64,000 nt of DNA, from contig NZ_FOQM01000039.1 in NCBI RefSeq assembly GCF_900113735.1, positions 1 to 64,000 of the forward strand, written 5' to 3'. This DNA is from Bradyrhizobium sp. Gha (GTDB lineage Bacteria > Pseudomonadota > Alphaproteobacteria > Rhizobiales > Xanthobacteraceae). The notes beneath the pieces are model-generated. The model ran no database searches. It was not told the DNA's origin and saw nothing but the letters and a program-made list of their open reading frames with translations. Below are positions 28,588 to 38,131 of the stretch, piece by piece. The position numbers and the translations under genes are program-made. Numbering within the stretch: the stretch's first letter is position 1; the number at the start of each line of letters is the position of its first letter.

Positions 28588-29568
28588 ATGGCAGGTGCTC
28601 TTAATACCGACCTAATCCGTAATACCGTTTTCCGCCTTACCGACCCGTATGATCAGCGAGATCTGATCAGTTACATTCCGGATGACGCAAAGCTGCTCGA
28701 TATTCTGAACATTTACGAGTTTGCACGTTTCCCGATCGAAAAGGCATTTTGCGTTGTCTGTAAGGCTCACCGCCACAAAAGAGGATTCACTGCCGCGCTG
28801 ACAACTGGCCAGCGCGTGCTGGTAGGAAGCGCATGCGGTCAAAAGAAATTCGGTGCGAGTTGGGAAGAGGCCGAGAAACGTCTGCAGTTCAGAAGCGATC
28901 ATCAGTACGAATTGCTAATGTATGACCGTCTGACGATGATCCGAGACGCACTGGAGGCCAAACTGCCGCAGTGGCTTCGGGTCTTCGAGCATCTTGAGGG
29001 CCGAAGGGCGGCGTTCTGTCGGATTTTTGGAGAAGTCTCTTCCCGACTCAACGAAGTGGCAATTCGCGGTGACGGTAGACTGAGCATTCACCGGAAGGTT
29101 AGAGCTTCCGCATTTCAACAGGCTCTAACTCGGGGCGACGACGAATACAAGGGGCGATTTACCTACCAAGAGGTTACTGTTGGCACATTGCTCGGATCTG
29201 GCTTCTTCGATCCCATGAACACGCATCGAGAGGTAGCTCAGGCTATTCGGAGCATCAATGACCATTCGTTCGAGATGGCGTTGATGCTCGATATGAAGAA
29301 GCGCCGCAAGGCGGTCGAACGCTCATTCGAATGTCTGCAACGATGCGCGGAAATCTATAACGACGTGGCCTCTTTTCTATCGACCGAAAATTTCGGTCGT
29401 GTCGCGCGCTGGACAGATCGAAATGACGGAATAAGACGCAAACTGGTTGCGCGTTCAAACGGGTTGTTCTTTGCCGATGATCTAAATCAGGGAATGACTC
29501 TTCTACCATTGCCCGATCTTGATGAGACATTGCTCGATTGTATTTGGGAGTATCGTCGCGCGAGCTAG
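28588..29568 (+). CDS. Hypothetical protein with possible treble-clef zinc motif
   Basis: A 326-residue protein of unknown family. Near residues 55-86, FCVVCKAHRHKRGF then VLVGSACGQKKFG gives a Cys-x2-Cys ... Gly-x-x-Cys-Gly pattern like a zinc-binding or endonuclease-VII-type fold. A long helical segment follows (about 95-250), with a short C-terminal domain. An AGGAGA ribosome site precedes the ATG. Placed after the TIR gene in an accessory block; a nucleic-acid-related role is only a guess. Confidence 0.75.
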   Translation: MAGALNTDLIRNTVFRLTDPYDQRDLISYIPDDAKLLDILNIYEFARFPIEKAFCVVCKAHRHKRGFTAALTTGQRVLVGSACGQKKFGASWEEAEKRLQFRSDHQYELLMYDRLTMIRDALEAKLPQWLRVFEHLEGRRAAFCRIFGEVSSRLNEVAIRGDGRLSIHRKVRASAFQQALTRGDDEYKGRFTYQEVTVGTLLGSGFFDPMNTHREVAQAIRSINDHSFEMALMLDMKKRRKAVERSFECLQRCAEIYNDVASFLSTENFGRVARWTDRNDGIRRKLVARSNGLFFADDLNQGMTLLPLPDLDETLLDCIWEYRRAS

Positions 29569-30065
29569 CTCGTGCTCATGGTGCTGGCAAGTTTCGTGGC
29601 AGATGGCGGGTAGGCCGCTCCCAAAGCGGCATCTATCTTTGACAACGTGGGCTATAGCTGATGGGCTTGGGCCGGCTCTAATTTAACGCTCTCGCACTCA
29701 CCAGGTCTGCAAGCCGCGCGTGAAAACCAGCCGCCACATTGCTGGATGCAAGATTCTATCTGAGCGCGAGGCAAATTGCGGCCAGGACGATTGCGATGAA
29801 GCCAGGGCGACGCATATGCCTCGCTTATCGAATGGCGTCCTCGGCGTATCGACGCCAAGCTCTAAATCAGCGGACAGGTCGTCGCTATCTTCGACGCCGG
29901 CCAAGCGTTAATCCATTCCACAGCGGTTGGATCACCTGCTTTTAAGTGCACACGACAGAAGCTTGGGAGACCTCCAAACTGGACGGGCGGAAAGCAAACA
30001 TCGTCGTCGCATTTGAAGGTCGAATAGAACTTGTAGAAGTCGGGGACGGAACTTCGGCTCGGCAA
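29569..30065. other. Intergenic stretch, no gene seen
   Basis: About 500 bases between converging genes. An ATCCA-N12-TGGAT inverted repeat near 29912 resembles half a nod box but lacks the rest; nothing else was recognised. Confidence 0.4.
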
Positions 30066-30779
30066 CTAGGTGGGCCTTGCGCCGCCTGATTGAGCTGGAA
30101 GTCCAACCCGCGCTGCCAGCAGTTCCGCCTCCGCTGCCGTTAGCCATGTCGGAGGTATATATGCGCCTCGAGCGCGACAGAGACGCACCATATTGTGCAT
30201 GTCTTTGAGGTACGCATCGAATCGTTCGAGACGCGGGTTCATCACCGTTTTCGAGCTCCAAAACTGGACTGACTTTAGGAGGTCGACGGGCTCCTCAGAG
30301 ACATACCAGCGACTCGGATCATCGCCGAGCGCGGCAGCCGTTTCATTCAGTTCCCGGCCTTCTGCGGTTGAATACCCTGGATGATCTTGCCAACGACCGA
30401 TTGTTGGATTCTCAGAAAGCCTGAACCCGATGGCGACCCGGTTCAACGCCAGAGCGTCCGATACGTCCTCTCCTGGGAAATCCTCGTGTTTGATGGAACC
30501 ATTGGCGTCCACCAACCTGATTTGCGTGTCACGCAAGCAATTCGGGATCGTGATCTCGGAGGTGAACCAGGCCAGGGGAGGGAAATCTGTCATAGACCGA
30601 CGAAGTTTAGCGTCCGTCGTGATTTGGCCGAGACGAGGATGGATTGGCGGAAGCCCCTTACCCTCGACTTCGATCACGCCTGACATCCAAAGCAAGTTGG
30701 TTCGAAGTGTGCTGGTGTGGTGATAGACGACGAGACCTCCTTGGACATCCATCAGCTTGCGGCGTTTTGCTTCGCCCAT
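30066..30779 (-). CDS. Hypothetical protein, 237 residues
   Basis: The ATG at 30779 is chosen because GGAGGAG lies 7 bases before it and the protein then opens with MGEAKRRK, a frequent start of uncharacterised proteobacterial proteins. The body is a mixed alpha/beta domain (GGLVVYHHTSTLRTNLLWMS, then FTSEITIPNCL, RLVDANGSIK), ending in a helical tail. No catalytic motif is recognised. The text resembles ADP-ribosyl- or toxin-like small domains only weakly, so no function is assigned. Confidence 0.75.
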   Translation of the reverse strand: MGEAKRRKLMDVQGGLVVYHHTSTLRTNLLWMSGVIEVEGKGLPPIHPRLGQITTDAKLRRSMTDFPPLAWFTSEITIPNCLRDTQIRLVDANGSIKHEDFPGEDVSDALALNRVAIGFRLSENPTIGRWQDHPGYSTAEGRELNETAAALGDDPSRWYVSEEPVDLLKSVQFWSSKTVMNPRLERFDAYLKDMHNMVRLCRARGAYIPPTWLTAAEAELLAARVGLPAQSGGARPT

Positions 30780-31357
30780 AATCTCCTCCATATCCAAAGG
30801 GGTACGATCCGCGATCGGCGAAAAAGGTCAAGTATGGTCGGTACCGCTTTTCCTTGTGAACATCTGCGAACAACCGACGCATTCTGCCCCCAACAGCGCA
30901 TCCTACCTAACGATTTCAATGCTGTAGACTTAACGAGAGGTTAACGATGATCTGCGACGCAGAGCGGAGGTGTCTGGCTCCATCTGTCGCAAGGGACGCC
31001 AACAAGCCGCGCCTAAAATGCTGGCTCGATGGCGCGCCAACGTGGCTCGTCCGGCAACACTTGCACGATTGTGCCGAGCTCAGGGGCAGGAGAGAAAATG
31101 ATGATCAGTGCCCTGACGTCAACGAATACCAGTGCTGCCGCGGCCTCTCATCGTCGACCCGGCCCGGTGTTCAGCTTACGGGCCTCGGGTCGGCAGATGA
31201 GGTGCAGAGGTAACAGCTTTCGGCAACGTTCTCATCAACGAAGATGCACAAGAGGAGAGTAAAGTCTGCTCGATCGCGCGCTAACCCGGTTGTTCTATCG
31301 TATTGCACCGCTGAATGCGATGAGACCAAACCCTCTCGACGGGAAAGGTGAAGCGCC
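30780..31357. other. Intergenic stretch, no gene seen
   Basis: About 580 bases. Open frames are short and unsupported. Confidence 0.4.
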
Positions 31358-31603
31358 TCACTTCCGACTCGACGGCGCCAATTCAGCCCGCAAGTTTCGT
31401 ATCGCTTCGTTTGCCAGAGTTAGAGTATTCCGTTCGCCGTTTTTAACCGAACATTCGAGGTAAGTGCGCAACCGGCTATGAAGAACGGCCTTGAGATTAT
31501 GTGCTAACAACGGATCCGTCTCGACAAAGCTCCATGCCTTGTCAAATGCGGCGCTCACGACGGCGTCTGGCACCTGCGCGTTCTGGGAAAAGATCTGATC
31601 CAT
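31358..31603 (-). CDS. Small hypothetical helical protein
   Basis: An 81-residue protein, mostly predicted helix (VPDAVVSAAFDKAWSFVETD, then LAHNLKAVLHSRLRTYLE, LANEAIRNLRAEL). The ATG at 31603 is preferred to one 9 bases earlier because GAGG then lies at a workable distance. The family is not recognised. Confidence 0.6.
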   Translation of the reverse strand: MDQIFSQNAQVPDAVVSAAFDKAWSFVETDPLLAHNLKAVLHSRLRTYLECSVKNGERNTLTLANEAIRNLRAELAPSSRK

Positions 31604-32298
31604 CTCAAACATTCCTCGACATCCTGAAACAGAGCAAACCGAGATTATGCAGCGTGTGTCAGCAGGCAGGACATCAACCCAGCAGACTTTCTATCGGTCT
31701 GCTCTCGATGCTTTGTAGGGAGCATATACATGCTTGTTGAAATTCCGATGACCTAACGTCGCATTGCTTGGCCGCAATCGGAAGGATTCGGAAAAAGTTA
31801 GAATCGAAATCGAAATGCGGGTCCATCGTTCTTTGCTTGCCGGAGTGGTCCTGTTGGTCGGCATCGGTCAAAAATCGCTAGATGTGGCTGCGCTTCATGC
31901 TCGGAGCATCTGCACCAAACAGTAGCGACTCAAGCCGAGCGCTATGAAAATGACAGGCCTGATCATTTCTCGCTCTGCGGCCAAAAAGCGTTCAAACACA
32001 ATGGCGCTGGTTATATTCGCTCCAGGATCACGTAGCGTGTTCCGGATGCGACGTGTCGGCTTTCTGACACATCCCGAATGACCCATCGACGTGTTACTCA
32101 CCCAGCGTACGGCTTTCTGCTCTGTGTGTGGCGCTTGTTCCAGGTCAGTCGCCTACACGGGAGCGCGATGCAACGGCAATTGAGATGCTCGCGAGACGGG
32201 CTGTTTGTCACCTGGTAAAAGAAGCGGTGGCCGTTCGTTTCCGGGCTCAAAACAGAAGGAGCGGAGGGGAAGCCGGCACCGAGCATTCGTAATAAACC
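31604..32298. other. Intergenic stretch, no gene seen
   Basis: About 700 bases with no recognisable coding or regulatory text. Confidence 0.4.
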
Positions 32299-32661
32299 TC
32301 AGTCCACTGCTGCACGTGAAAAAATGAGCTTGGCGATCGTCATTCGATTGGCGGAGGTGCGTAGCGCTTCCGGTAACGACGCCACAGTTTGATCAAAAAG
32401 GCGTCCCAAAACCCGAAGATCCTCGGGGTAGTAGACGCCGCGGTCTTGCGACAGTCGCATTCGTCCGCCGCCGGTTCGGGCGTCGCCAAGCTGGACGAGC
32501 TCCAGCTCCGCCGCAATCATTTGACTTAAGAGCGCATTGAGCAGTCGGATCGCTTCGAGCTCGTTGCCTTCTTCGCGCATGAGTCCCGCCACGATGTCGA
32601 GTTGCAGATCGATGCGATCCTCGAGGTGTTGTATGCGTGAATTGGAAGGGTCAAGTTCCAC
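32299..32661 (-). CDS. Small hypothetical protein, paralogue of the one at 36354-36608
   Basis: A 120-residue protein. The GTG at 32661 is chosen because GGAG lies 9 bases upstream and the text before it is not protein-like. An N-terminal helical part (SNSRIQHLEDRIDLQLDIVA, then LMREEGNELEAIRLLNALLS) is followed by a block from about 75 on: GVYYPEDLRVLGRLFDQTVA, then SLPEALRTSANRMTIAKLIF. The block is shared with 36354-36608. It looks like a small two-domain protein; function unknown. Confidence 0.72.
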   Translation of the reverse strand: MELDPSNSRIQHLEDRIDLQLDIVAGLMREEGNELEAIRLLNALLSQMIAAELELVQLGDARTGGGRMRLSQDRGVYYPEDLRVLGRLFDQTVASLPEALRTSANRMTIAKLIFSRAAVD

Positions 32662-33905
32662 GGTATTTCTCCAAAGTAGTGAATGCAACACAGGCTGACT
32701 AAAGGTATCGCTTTGCGTACGCCAAACGGCGGAAGCTTCGCTGGACAAATGAATGCTGCACGGGAGGTGCGCCGGTTTCCTAAAAGGGGCACATAGGTGC
32801 CGCGAAAGGTCTGCAAAGGCAGACTGACGGTCCAAAGGGAAAACGAAAACTGTTGATTGCCGGCGATTTGAACGGATTTGCGAGCCATCCTGCGCTCGGC
32901 AGCAGCAGTGACTCCGTTCGACGCCATGCAGCCGATTGTACCACTTTGGTCGGAGGCCGCGATGACAGTGTCGGACAGGTGACGCTACCGGCCTGGTCGG
33001 AGCGAAAAGTCCAACCCGCACCGGTGCAGAGGGCAGTTCAGCTGCCCAAGCTCTATGCTGCAGAGCATTTACCATTGCCGAACAGTTTGCGTGAGAGCTG
33101 ACGTCTTGGCCTCATCAAGTATCATGCCAAAAGAGATGGCGACGATGTGAGAGATTGCGCGCCAGACTGAGATTTGACCTCGCACTGCATTCGCCCCCAC
33201 ATGTCTCGCTGCCAAGCAACGCTCGACGCAGCCACGACAGACGTGAGCTGGACTGCGACCAAGCTGAAAAGCATTTGATAACACGCGACATTCGTGAGCT
33301 GTGCTTTCCGTAAGCCGGCGGCCGACTTATGCGGTGTTAGGCTAGAATTAGTAAAATCGAAAGTGTTGATGGAATGCATCCAGTTCGTTGATAGGCAGCT
33401 ATCTCACTGCCTTCATCGGAAACCCGTTGATTGGTGTTTCCGGCTGTCTAGTCTCGGCAAGCTTGAGGGATGTCGGCAGGTTGCTGATCCGCCGGCCGGC
33501 CATGATTGAGGGGGCACGAATAGTTTCGATGAATCCCGAACTCTGGGCGGTCTCCGAAGTGGGAGACGTGCGTCTTCTATCCGGCAGCTCGGCTGCCCCC
33601 ACTACTCTGGTATAGCCTAGGTAGTGGGTCCGACTGCGTCATACCGTCCCTCTCTCATTCGTTCGTGGATCAGAGCTTGTGATCGAGACAAGAGAATACG
33701 TGGATGCTGGTCCAGCCGAATCTGACAGAAAGCGCGACGGCCTCTCAGCTACGCCGTGCTTGACCATAAGCATTGTTAGCTTCGCTTTGCCCTATCTTGA
33801 ACCTGCAATCACTTGGCCGCAGAACGATCATGTCTTCAAACCCGGTAGAACTACATGGCCGGTTTCAGAGACCCTATGGCTGGGCGGATCAGGCAAAGGG
33901 GGCTG
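32662..33905. other. Long stretch without a supported gene
   Basis: About 1.2 kb. A plus-strand frame at 33388-33615 and its antisense shadow were examined; neither has a ribosome site or known domain. Likely degraded sequence. Confidence 0.4.
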
Positions 33906-34094
33906 CTATTTGTCTATCATCGGACGTAGAACCTCTGTCTGGTCAGGGCTGGGTAGCTCTGCGAGCGCGGCAGCGAGCGCGAGAAATGCTCCAAGAGCGA
34001 GGAGTATAAAGCAGCCAGCTATTATCGCTGCGAAGACGTTCTGAGGACGTCTCATCATTCGCGATACGTTTCGTTCCGGGCGGCGGCGTTGCAT
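33906..34094 (-). CDS. Small single-pass membrane protein, coupled to the LIV-type binding protein
   Basis: A 62-residue protein with a basic N-terminus (RRRPERNVSRMMRRPQ) and one hydrophobic helix (about residues 20-45, VFAAIIAGCFILLALGAFLA). Its ATG lies 5 bases after the binding protein stop, and AAGGAG sits at that stop, so translation is probably coupled. It follows a binding protein with no permease or ATPase. Role unknown. Confidence 0.65.
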   Translation of the reverse strand: MQRRRPERNVSRMMRRPQNVFAAIIAGCFILLALGAFLALAAALAELPSPDQTEVLRPMIDK

Positions 34095-34099
34095 GAGAA

Positions 34100-35230
34100 T
34101 CAGTACTCCTTGACCCGTTCAGCATGGCCGTCGCGCCAGCGGTAAACCAAAAATCTAGAAGCCGTGTTGTCGCCCTTTTTATCGAACCGGACCTGCCCAA
34201 TTACAGTATCGATCGGCCGTGAACGGAGCGCGCTGGCGACCCGGGCAGCATCGAAGGAGCCGCTCCGGTTCACCGCTTCTGCCCAGGCTTGCACGGCTGC
34301 ATAAGCGTACAGCGTGTAGCCTTCAACGGACAGGCCGGAGGCTTTGAGGGTGGCGGCCACGCCGGCCGCGTTGGCATCTCCAGCGGGGTCAGCCATAAAG
34401 GTAAACAACGTGTCATTCCCAGCGCTGCCGGTGATGGCCCAGAATTCGGAGCTCATCAACGGATCGTTGGCCATGACTACGAAGTTTGCGTTTGCTTCTG
34501 ACGCCTGGCGTACAAACAATCCAATTTCAGTGTGGTAGCCCCCGATATAGGCGACGCGCACCCGATCCTTCTTCATTCTTGAAACCAACGCTCTGAAGTC
34601 CTTTTCACCGGCGATATAGCTTTGCCGGCTGACCTCTCGCCCGAGCCGATGAAGCTGGGCTTCGACCACGTCGGCAATACCCTTGCCAGCAGTGCTCTTG
34701 TCATCGAGCACCGCGATGTTCTCGTTGGTGTGCTTCGCATGAATGTAGTCGGCGGCAACGATTCCCTGTTGGTCGTCGCGGCCGCAGATGCGAAAGATCG
34801 TTTCGAGCCCGCGCTCCGTCAGCCGAGAACTTGATGAGCCTGGTGATACCTGAACGATGCCTGCTTCGGCATAGACGTGAGAGGCCGGGATCGAAGAAGC
34901 GGAACAAAAATGGCCAACCACCAACAGAACCCGCTCTGTTGCGAGCTTATTCGCGACTGCGACAGCTTGTCTTGGGTCGCAGGCGTCGTCAACGACACTC
35001 AGTACGACCTTGGCATGGTCGGGAAGTAGGCCCGAAGCGTTTATGGCCTCGACTGCCGCAGCCGCACCATCGCGCATTTGCGCGCCGAACGTTGCGCTGC
35101 TTCCGGTCATTGGACCAGCTACCGCGATCTTTATTTCAGAGCCGCGCGCGAAGGGAGAGGCCAAAGCGCAGAAGAGAAGCGCTGCACGCGCAATAGAGGC
35201 AGGCCGCATATTTACCATTCCGATGGACAT
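34100..35230 (-). CDS. Branched-chain amino acid (LIV)-type ABC substrate-binding protein, orphan
   Basis: A 376-residue periplasmic protein: signal peptide (ARAALLFCALASPFARG), then the LivJ/type I fold with IKIAVAGPMTGSSATFGAQM, DDACDPRQAVAVANKL, VGHFCSASSIPASHVYAEAG, YIGGYHTEIGLFVRQA and TLYAYAAVQAW. These proteins bind leucine, other amino acids, amides or aromatic acids. No permease or ATPase genes are nearby, so it must serve a distant transporter or act as a sensor. A MerR-type promoter motif sits about 95 bases upstream, placing the gene next to nolA in both position and, by inference, regulation. Confidence 0.9.
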   Translation of the reverse strand: MSIGMVNMRPASIARAALLFCALASPFARGSEIKIAVAGPMTGSSATFGAQMRDGAAAAVEAINASGLLPDHAKVVLSVVDDACDPRQAVAVANKLATERVLLVVGHFCSASSIPASHVYAEAGIVQVSPGSSSSRLTERGLETIFRICGRDDQQGIVAADYIHAKHTNENIAVLDDKSTAGKGIADVVEAQLHRLGREVSRQSYIAGEKDFRALVSRMKKDRVRVAYIGGYHTEIGLFVRQASEANANFVVMANDPLMSSEFWAITGSAGNDTLFTFMADPAGDANAAGVAATLKASGLSVEGYTLYAYAAVQAWAEAVNRSGSFDAARVASALRSRPIDTVIGQVRFDKKGDNTASRFLVYRWRDGHAERVKEY

Positions 35231-35324
35231 CTAAAGTAAAACCGCATGTAGTTGTGATCTGCCGCCGTTCGAGGTCGCTTGCCGAGGCAAACGCGCGTTG
35301 GTTCGACGGGCCCCATCGGCGAAG

Positions 35325-35356
35325 GTCTACAATCTGACGTTACGTCCGGATCAAGC
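35325..35356 (-). promoter_or_regulatory. MerR-type (putative NolA) promoter motif, copy 2, before the LIV-binding protein
   Basis: Minus strand: -35 TTGATC, 19-base spacer, -10 TAGACC. The spacer has ACG-N3-CGT and the GATT arm. It is about 95 bases before the binding protein start, in the right orientation. Confidence 0.7.
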
Positions 35357-35541
35357 CCCTTGGGACAAGCAGTAGATGCTCCGGGGACGCGGATCGTTGG
35401 GCAGAGTCCAATCTCTGCGATCCGCTAAACCTCATAGCCGCATCACAAAGAGGGCGGCCGTCAATCCCGCGCTTTCAGCCTACACTGGCTGAATGATGGA
35501 AACGTAAGCTACTGCCAATGGCCGTGAATGCATCAGTACGG

Positions 35542-36246
35542 CTATTCTTCCAACCCGCCAAGGGCGAGATCGAGATATTGCATTAAGCAGGGATCCCAGC
35601 CAGCCAGGCTGCGGGGGGCGCTTAATCGTGCGAGTACTTTCAGGATCATGGAAACGCGTGAATCGGCGCCCGCGATTTCGCTGATCAGCAAGCGCGCAGC
35701 ACCCGCGACAGCCTTTGCGCGCTCGCCACAAGGATGTTCGCCTTCCTCCATGCACGCACGAAGGTCGTCACGGATTCGCCGCCAGCGGTCCTCGCGGTCC
35801 GCGGCAAGATTGCAGGCGCATGGCGGCGGATCACCACGCGTCTCCGCCCGCGACATCGCACTGAGGGTGGCAGGTAGCTCATCCATACTTACCTTCGCCT
35901 CGCCGTCGACGGTCATGTTACGCAATCTGTCGCGCAATAGAGTGGCTCGGGCAACTTGGAGCTCTATGCGCTCTAGATGCTTGCGCAGAAGGTCCGTGAG
36001 TGAGGTGGTGCCCTCCATAGCTTTACGGATCTCGACCAGCGAGAAACCAAGCTCACGCAGCGCACGAATTTGGTGAACCCGTTGCACGCTTTCTCGGTCA
36101 TACATCCGGTGACCACCGTCGGTGCGCTCCGTGGCTGCCAAGAGGCCAGTGTGCTCATAGTGGTGCAACGTGCGTACCGTTACTCCGGTCGCATCTGCAA
36201 GTTCGCCAATGCGCCATCGACGCCGTCTTGGTGCAGGTCTGTTCAT
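35542..36246 (-). CDS. nolA: NolA, MerR-family nodulation regulator
   Basis: A 234-residue protein. Residues about 11-80 are a MerR winged helix (WRIGELADATGVTVRTLHHY, then ERTDGGHRMYDRESVQRVHQ), followed by a long helix and a variable effector domain with several cysteines. NolA controls genotype-specific nodulation in Bradyrhizobium; it activates nodD2, which represses nod genes, and internal ATG codons make shorter NolA2/NolA3 forms. Internal methionines at the equivalent region (MEGTTS, MTVDGE) are present. Its own promoter (36263-36294) carries the MerR-type motif found six more times in this window, so it is the natural candidate for the protein that binds it. Confidence 0.93.
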   Translation of the reverse strand: MNRPAPRRRRWRIGELADATGVTVRTLHHYEHTGLLAATERTDGGHRMYDRESVQRVHQIRALRELGFSLVEIRKAMEGTTSLTDLLRKHLERIELQVARATLLRDRLRNMTVDGEAKVSMDELPATLSAMSRAETRGDPPPCACNLAADREDRWRRIRDDLRACMEEGEHPCGERAKAVAGAARLLISEIAGADSRVSMILKVLARLSAPRSLAGWDPCLMQYLDLALGGLEE

Positions 36247-36262
36247 GTTGTTTCAATTTCAA

Positions 36263-36294
36263 AGCCTACAACCTGACGTCACGTATGATTCAAG
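36263..36294 (-). promoter_or_regulatory. MerR-type promoter motif, copy 3, before nolA
   Basis: Minus strand: -35 TTGAAT, 19-base spacer with inverted repeat AATC-AT-ACG-TGA-CGT-CA-GGTT, -10 TAGGCT. Transcription would start about 10 bases before the nolA ATG. A 19-bp spacer with a central dyad is the hallmark of MerR activators, so NolA probably regulates itself here. Confidence 0.78.
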
Positions 36295-36353
36295 CGGCTT
36301 TGTAAGCTCCAGCTAAATCGTCTTCCATTCCAGACCGCGTGTGGTGACTATCC

Positions 36354-36608
36354 TTAAGATGGCAGCTGATCAACCTCAGGGGAAAGGGTAATGAACAAGT
36401 TCATCAGGCGGACCAATCGAGTCTCGCCAGCGGCCGTACGCTCCAAGATGAGTTTGGCGATAGCTGTGCGATTGTCTTGACTCCGCATGGATGGGGGAAG
36501 CGCGTTGATTGCGTCGTCGTAAACTCGTCCGAGGGCCGAGAGCTCTTCCGGATCGAAGACCCCGCTGCAAAGGTTCAACGTCAAGCTCCTTATTTTGGTT
36601 TGCATCAA
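36354..36608 (-). CDS. Small hypothetical protein, paralogue of 32299-32661
   Basis: An 84-residue protein. The block SGVFDPEELSALGRVYDDAI, then NALPPSMRSQDNRTAIAKLI matches the C-terminal block of the 32.3-kb gene over about 45 residues with roughly half identical. It lacks the N-terminal part of that gene and has an extra tail. It lies just upstream of nolA on the same strand. The start is uncertain; the ribosome site is weak. Function unknown. Confidence 0.6.
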   Translation of the reverse strand: MMQTKIRSLTLNLCSGVFDPEELSALGRVYDDAINALPPSMRSQDNRTAIAKLILERTAAGETRLVRLMNLFITLSPEVDQLPS

Positions 36609-37141
36609 GCGCAGCGCACGTCGTCAAGACGTTTGGCTGCGGTAGGGCCAAAAGAAGACATAGGTGCGGCATTCAGCTGTGAGTGTCGCGATGCTCCGCT
36701 CGGTGATGCGACAGGGCCACACGCGTATGCGACACTTGCTTAGACAGCGCGGCGGCTCCTGGCCATGTGTAAGGTCGAGGGCCGCGGTGCTCACAACGCA
36801 ATTTGGCAAGGCTCCGGAGAAGCTGATCGGATCGGTTCATCGGCAGCAATTGCTGACCTGGACAGTTGACGACGAGAGTCCGCGCATGTCCCGACCTCTT
36901 TTGGCAGGTGCGTCCCGCGGCCGGATGTGTAACGCTCAGCGTGGACTCATTGCTCCGCTGGCGTCTCTAATGCGGCTGACAGTGTGCAGCTTGGAGGAGC
37001 TAACGCGAACCTACGAAAGGCCGAAGAGCGCCTTAACGGAGTCCACCGCGAGGGTCTCTATTGTTGGGCAATGAGAGCAAACCATGCGAGGCGTCTGTGT
37101 GATCTGCGTCGGAATGAGAGGTTCGCGGCCGCGGAACGTCC
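36609..37141. other. Intergenic stretch, no gene seen
   Basis: About 530 bases between nodD2 and the small gene before nolA. No supported coding text. Confidence 0.45.
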
Positions 37142-38131
37142 TTACGACGATGACGAGACAGATCGTACGGAATCTCCCGCGGCGTGCGATTCTTGGGAAG
37201 TGCTAATAGGCGGCTCTTGTACTGTTGCCATGCGGGTGGCCTCCTGCAGGAAGATTTCCCTCAGCCACAGGCTTTCCGGGTCACTGTTGTGAAGCGCGGG
37301 CCATTGGACCGCCTCAGTGAAAGCGGGGGATTGATGCGGAAGCTCGACAATCTGAAGTGGCATCGTTCTTTGGAAATGCTTAGCTAGCCCTAGCGGCATC
37401 GTGCTGATGCGGTTCGTCCCAAGTAAGAGCGGCGGCACCATGCTGAAGCTCTGCACGAGAATGTCGATGCGCCGGGAGGGGCCGGGATCGATTAAGAATG
37501 GATGCTCAAATGACCCCGGGGGCACAGCTCCGTGCTTAACTGCAACGTGGCCCATCGACATATATCGATCGGATGTAAGCCGGTTTTGTAATTCCTTGTT
37601 CGTGCCGCAGCCTACGCAGACGAGTCTCTCATCGAATAGCGCCGCTCTGGGGTGCGCGCTCGACAACAAAAAGTCCGGCAGGATGACAAAATCGAGTTCG
37701 CCGCGGCGGAGAAGCTGCTCGTGCTGATCGGTCGGGGCGACCAGTGCGAAGCTGACGGTCGGGGCCTCTCGCGTGACGCGCTCCACGACGTTTCGGAAGA
37801 ATACAATTGTTATAAAATCAGAAAGGGCAATCCTGAATCGGCGGCTCAGTCGAGCTGGGTCGAACGCGTCTCGCGCAATGATTGAGAGTTCAATGTGCCT
37901 TAGAGCCTCGCGCACGGGAGCCGCAAGGCCTTCCGCGCGGGACGTCAAGACGAGCTCGCGGCCCCTCATTCCAAACAAATCATCACCGAAGTACGAGCGC
38001 AGCCGCGCCACGGCTGCGCTCATGGCCGGCTGACTGAGATGGAGTTTTCGTGCCGCCGAGCTTAGGTTGCGCTCAGCTATCAGAGCATCGAGCGCGACGA
38101 GAAGATTAAGATCTAGACCTTTGAAACGCAT
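37142..38131 (-). CDS. nodD2: NodD2, LysR-family nodulation regulator
   Basis: A 329-residue protein beginning MRFKGLDLNLLVALDALIAE, the invariant NodD start. Residues 1-65 are the LysR winged helix (SQPAMSAAVARLRSYFGDDL); the rest is the inducer-binding domain. In Bradyrhizobium, NodD2 mostly represses nod operons and is switched on by NolA. Here a MerR-type motif lies about 330 bases upstream, fitting that. It follows nodD1 on the same strand and differs from it mainly in the effector half. Confidence 0.93.
   Translation of the reverse strand: MRFKGLDLNLLVALDALIAERNLSSAARKLHLSQPAMSAAVARLRSYFGDDLFGMRGRELVLTSRAEGLAAPVREALRHIELSIIARDAFDPARLSRRFRIALSDFITIVFFRNVVERVTREAPTVSFALVAPTDQHEQLLRRGELDFVILPDFLLSSAHPRAALFDERLVCVGCGTNKELQNRLTSDRYMSMGHVAVKHGAVPPGSFEHPFLIDPGPSRRIDILVQSFSMVPPLLLGTNRISTMPLGLAKHFQRTMPLQIVELPHQSPAFTEAVQWPALHNSDPESLWLREIFLQEATRMATVQEPPISTSQESHAAGDSVRSVSSSS

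Noticed and set aside
29905..29945. ATCCA-N12-TGGAT repeat resembling a nod box half
   Set aside because: The spacing is wrong and the conserved ATCGATTTTA-type half is absent.
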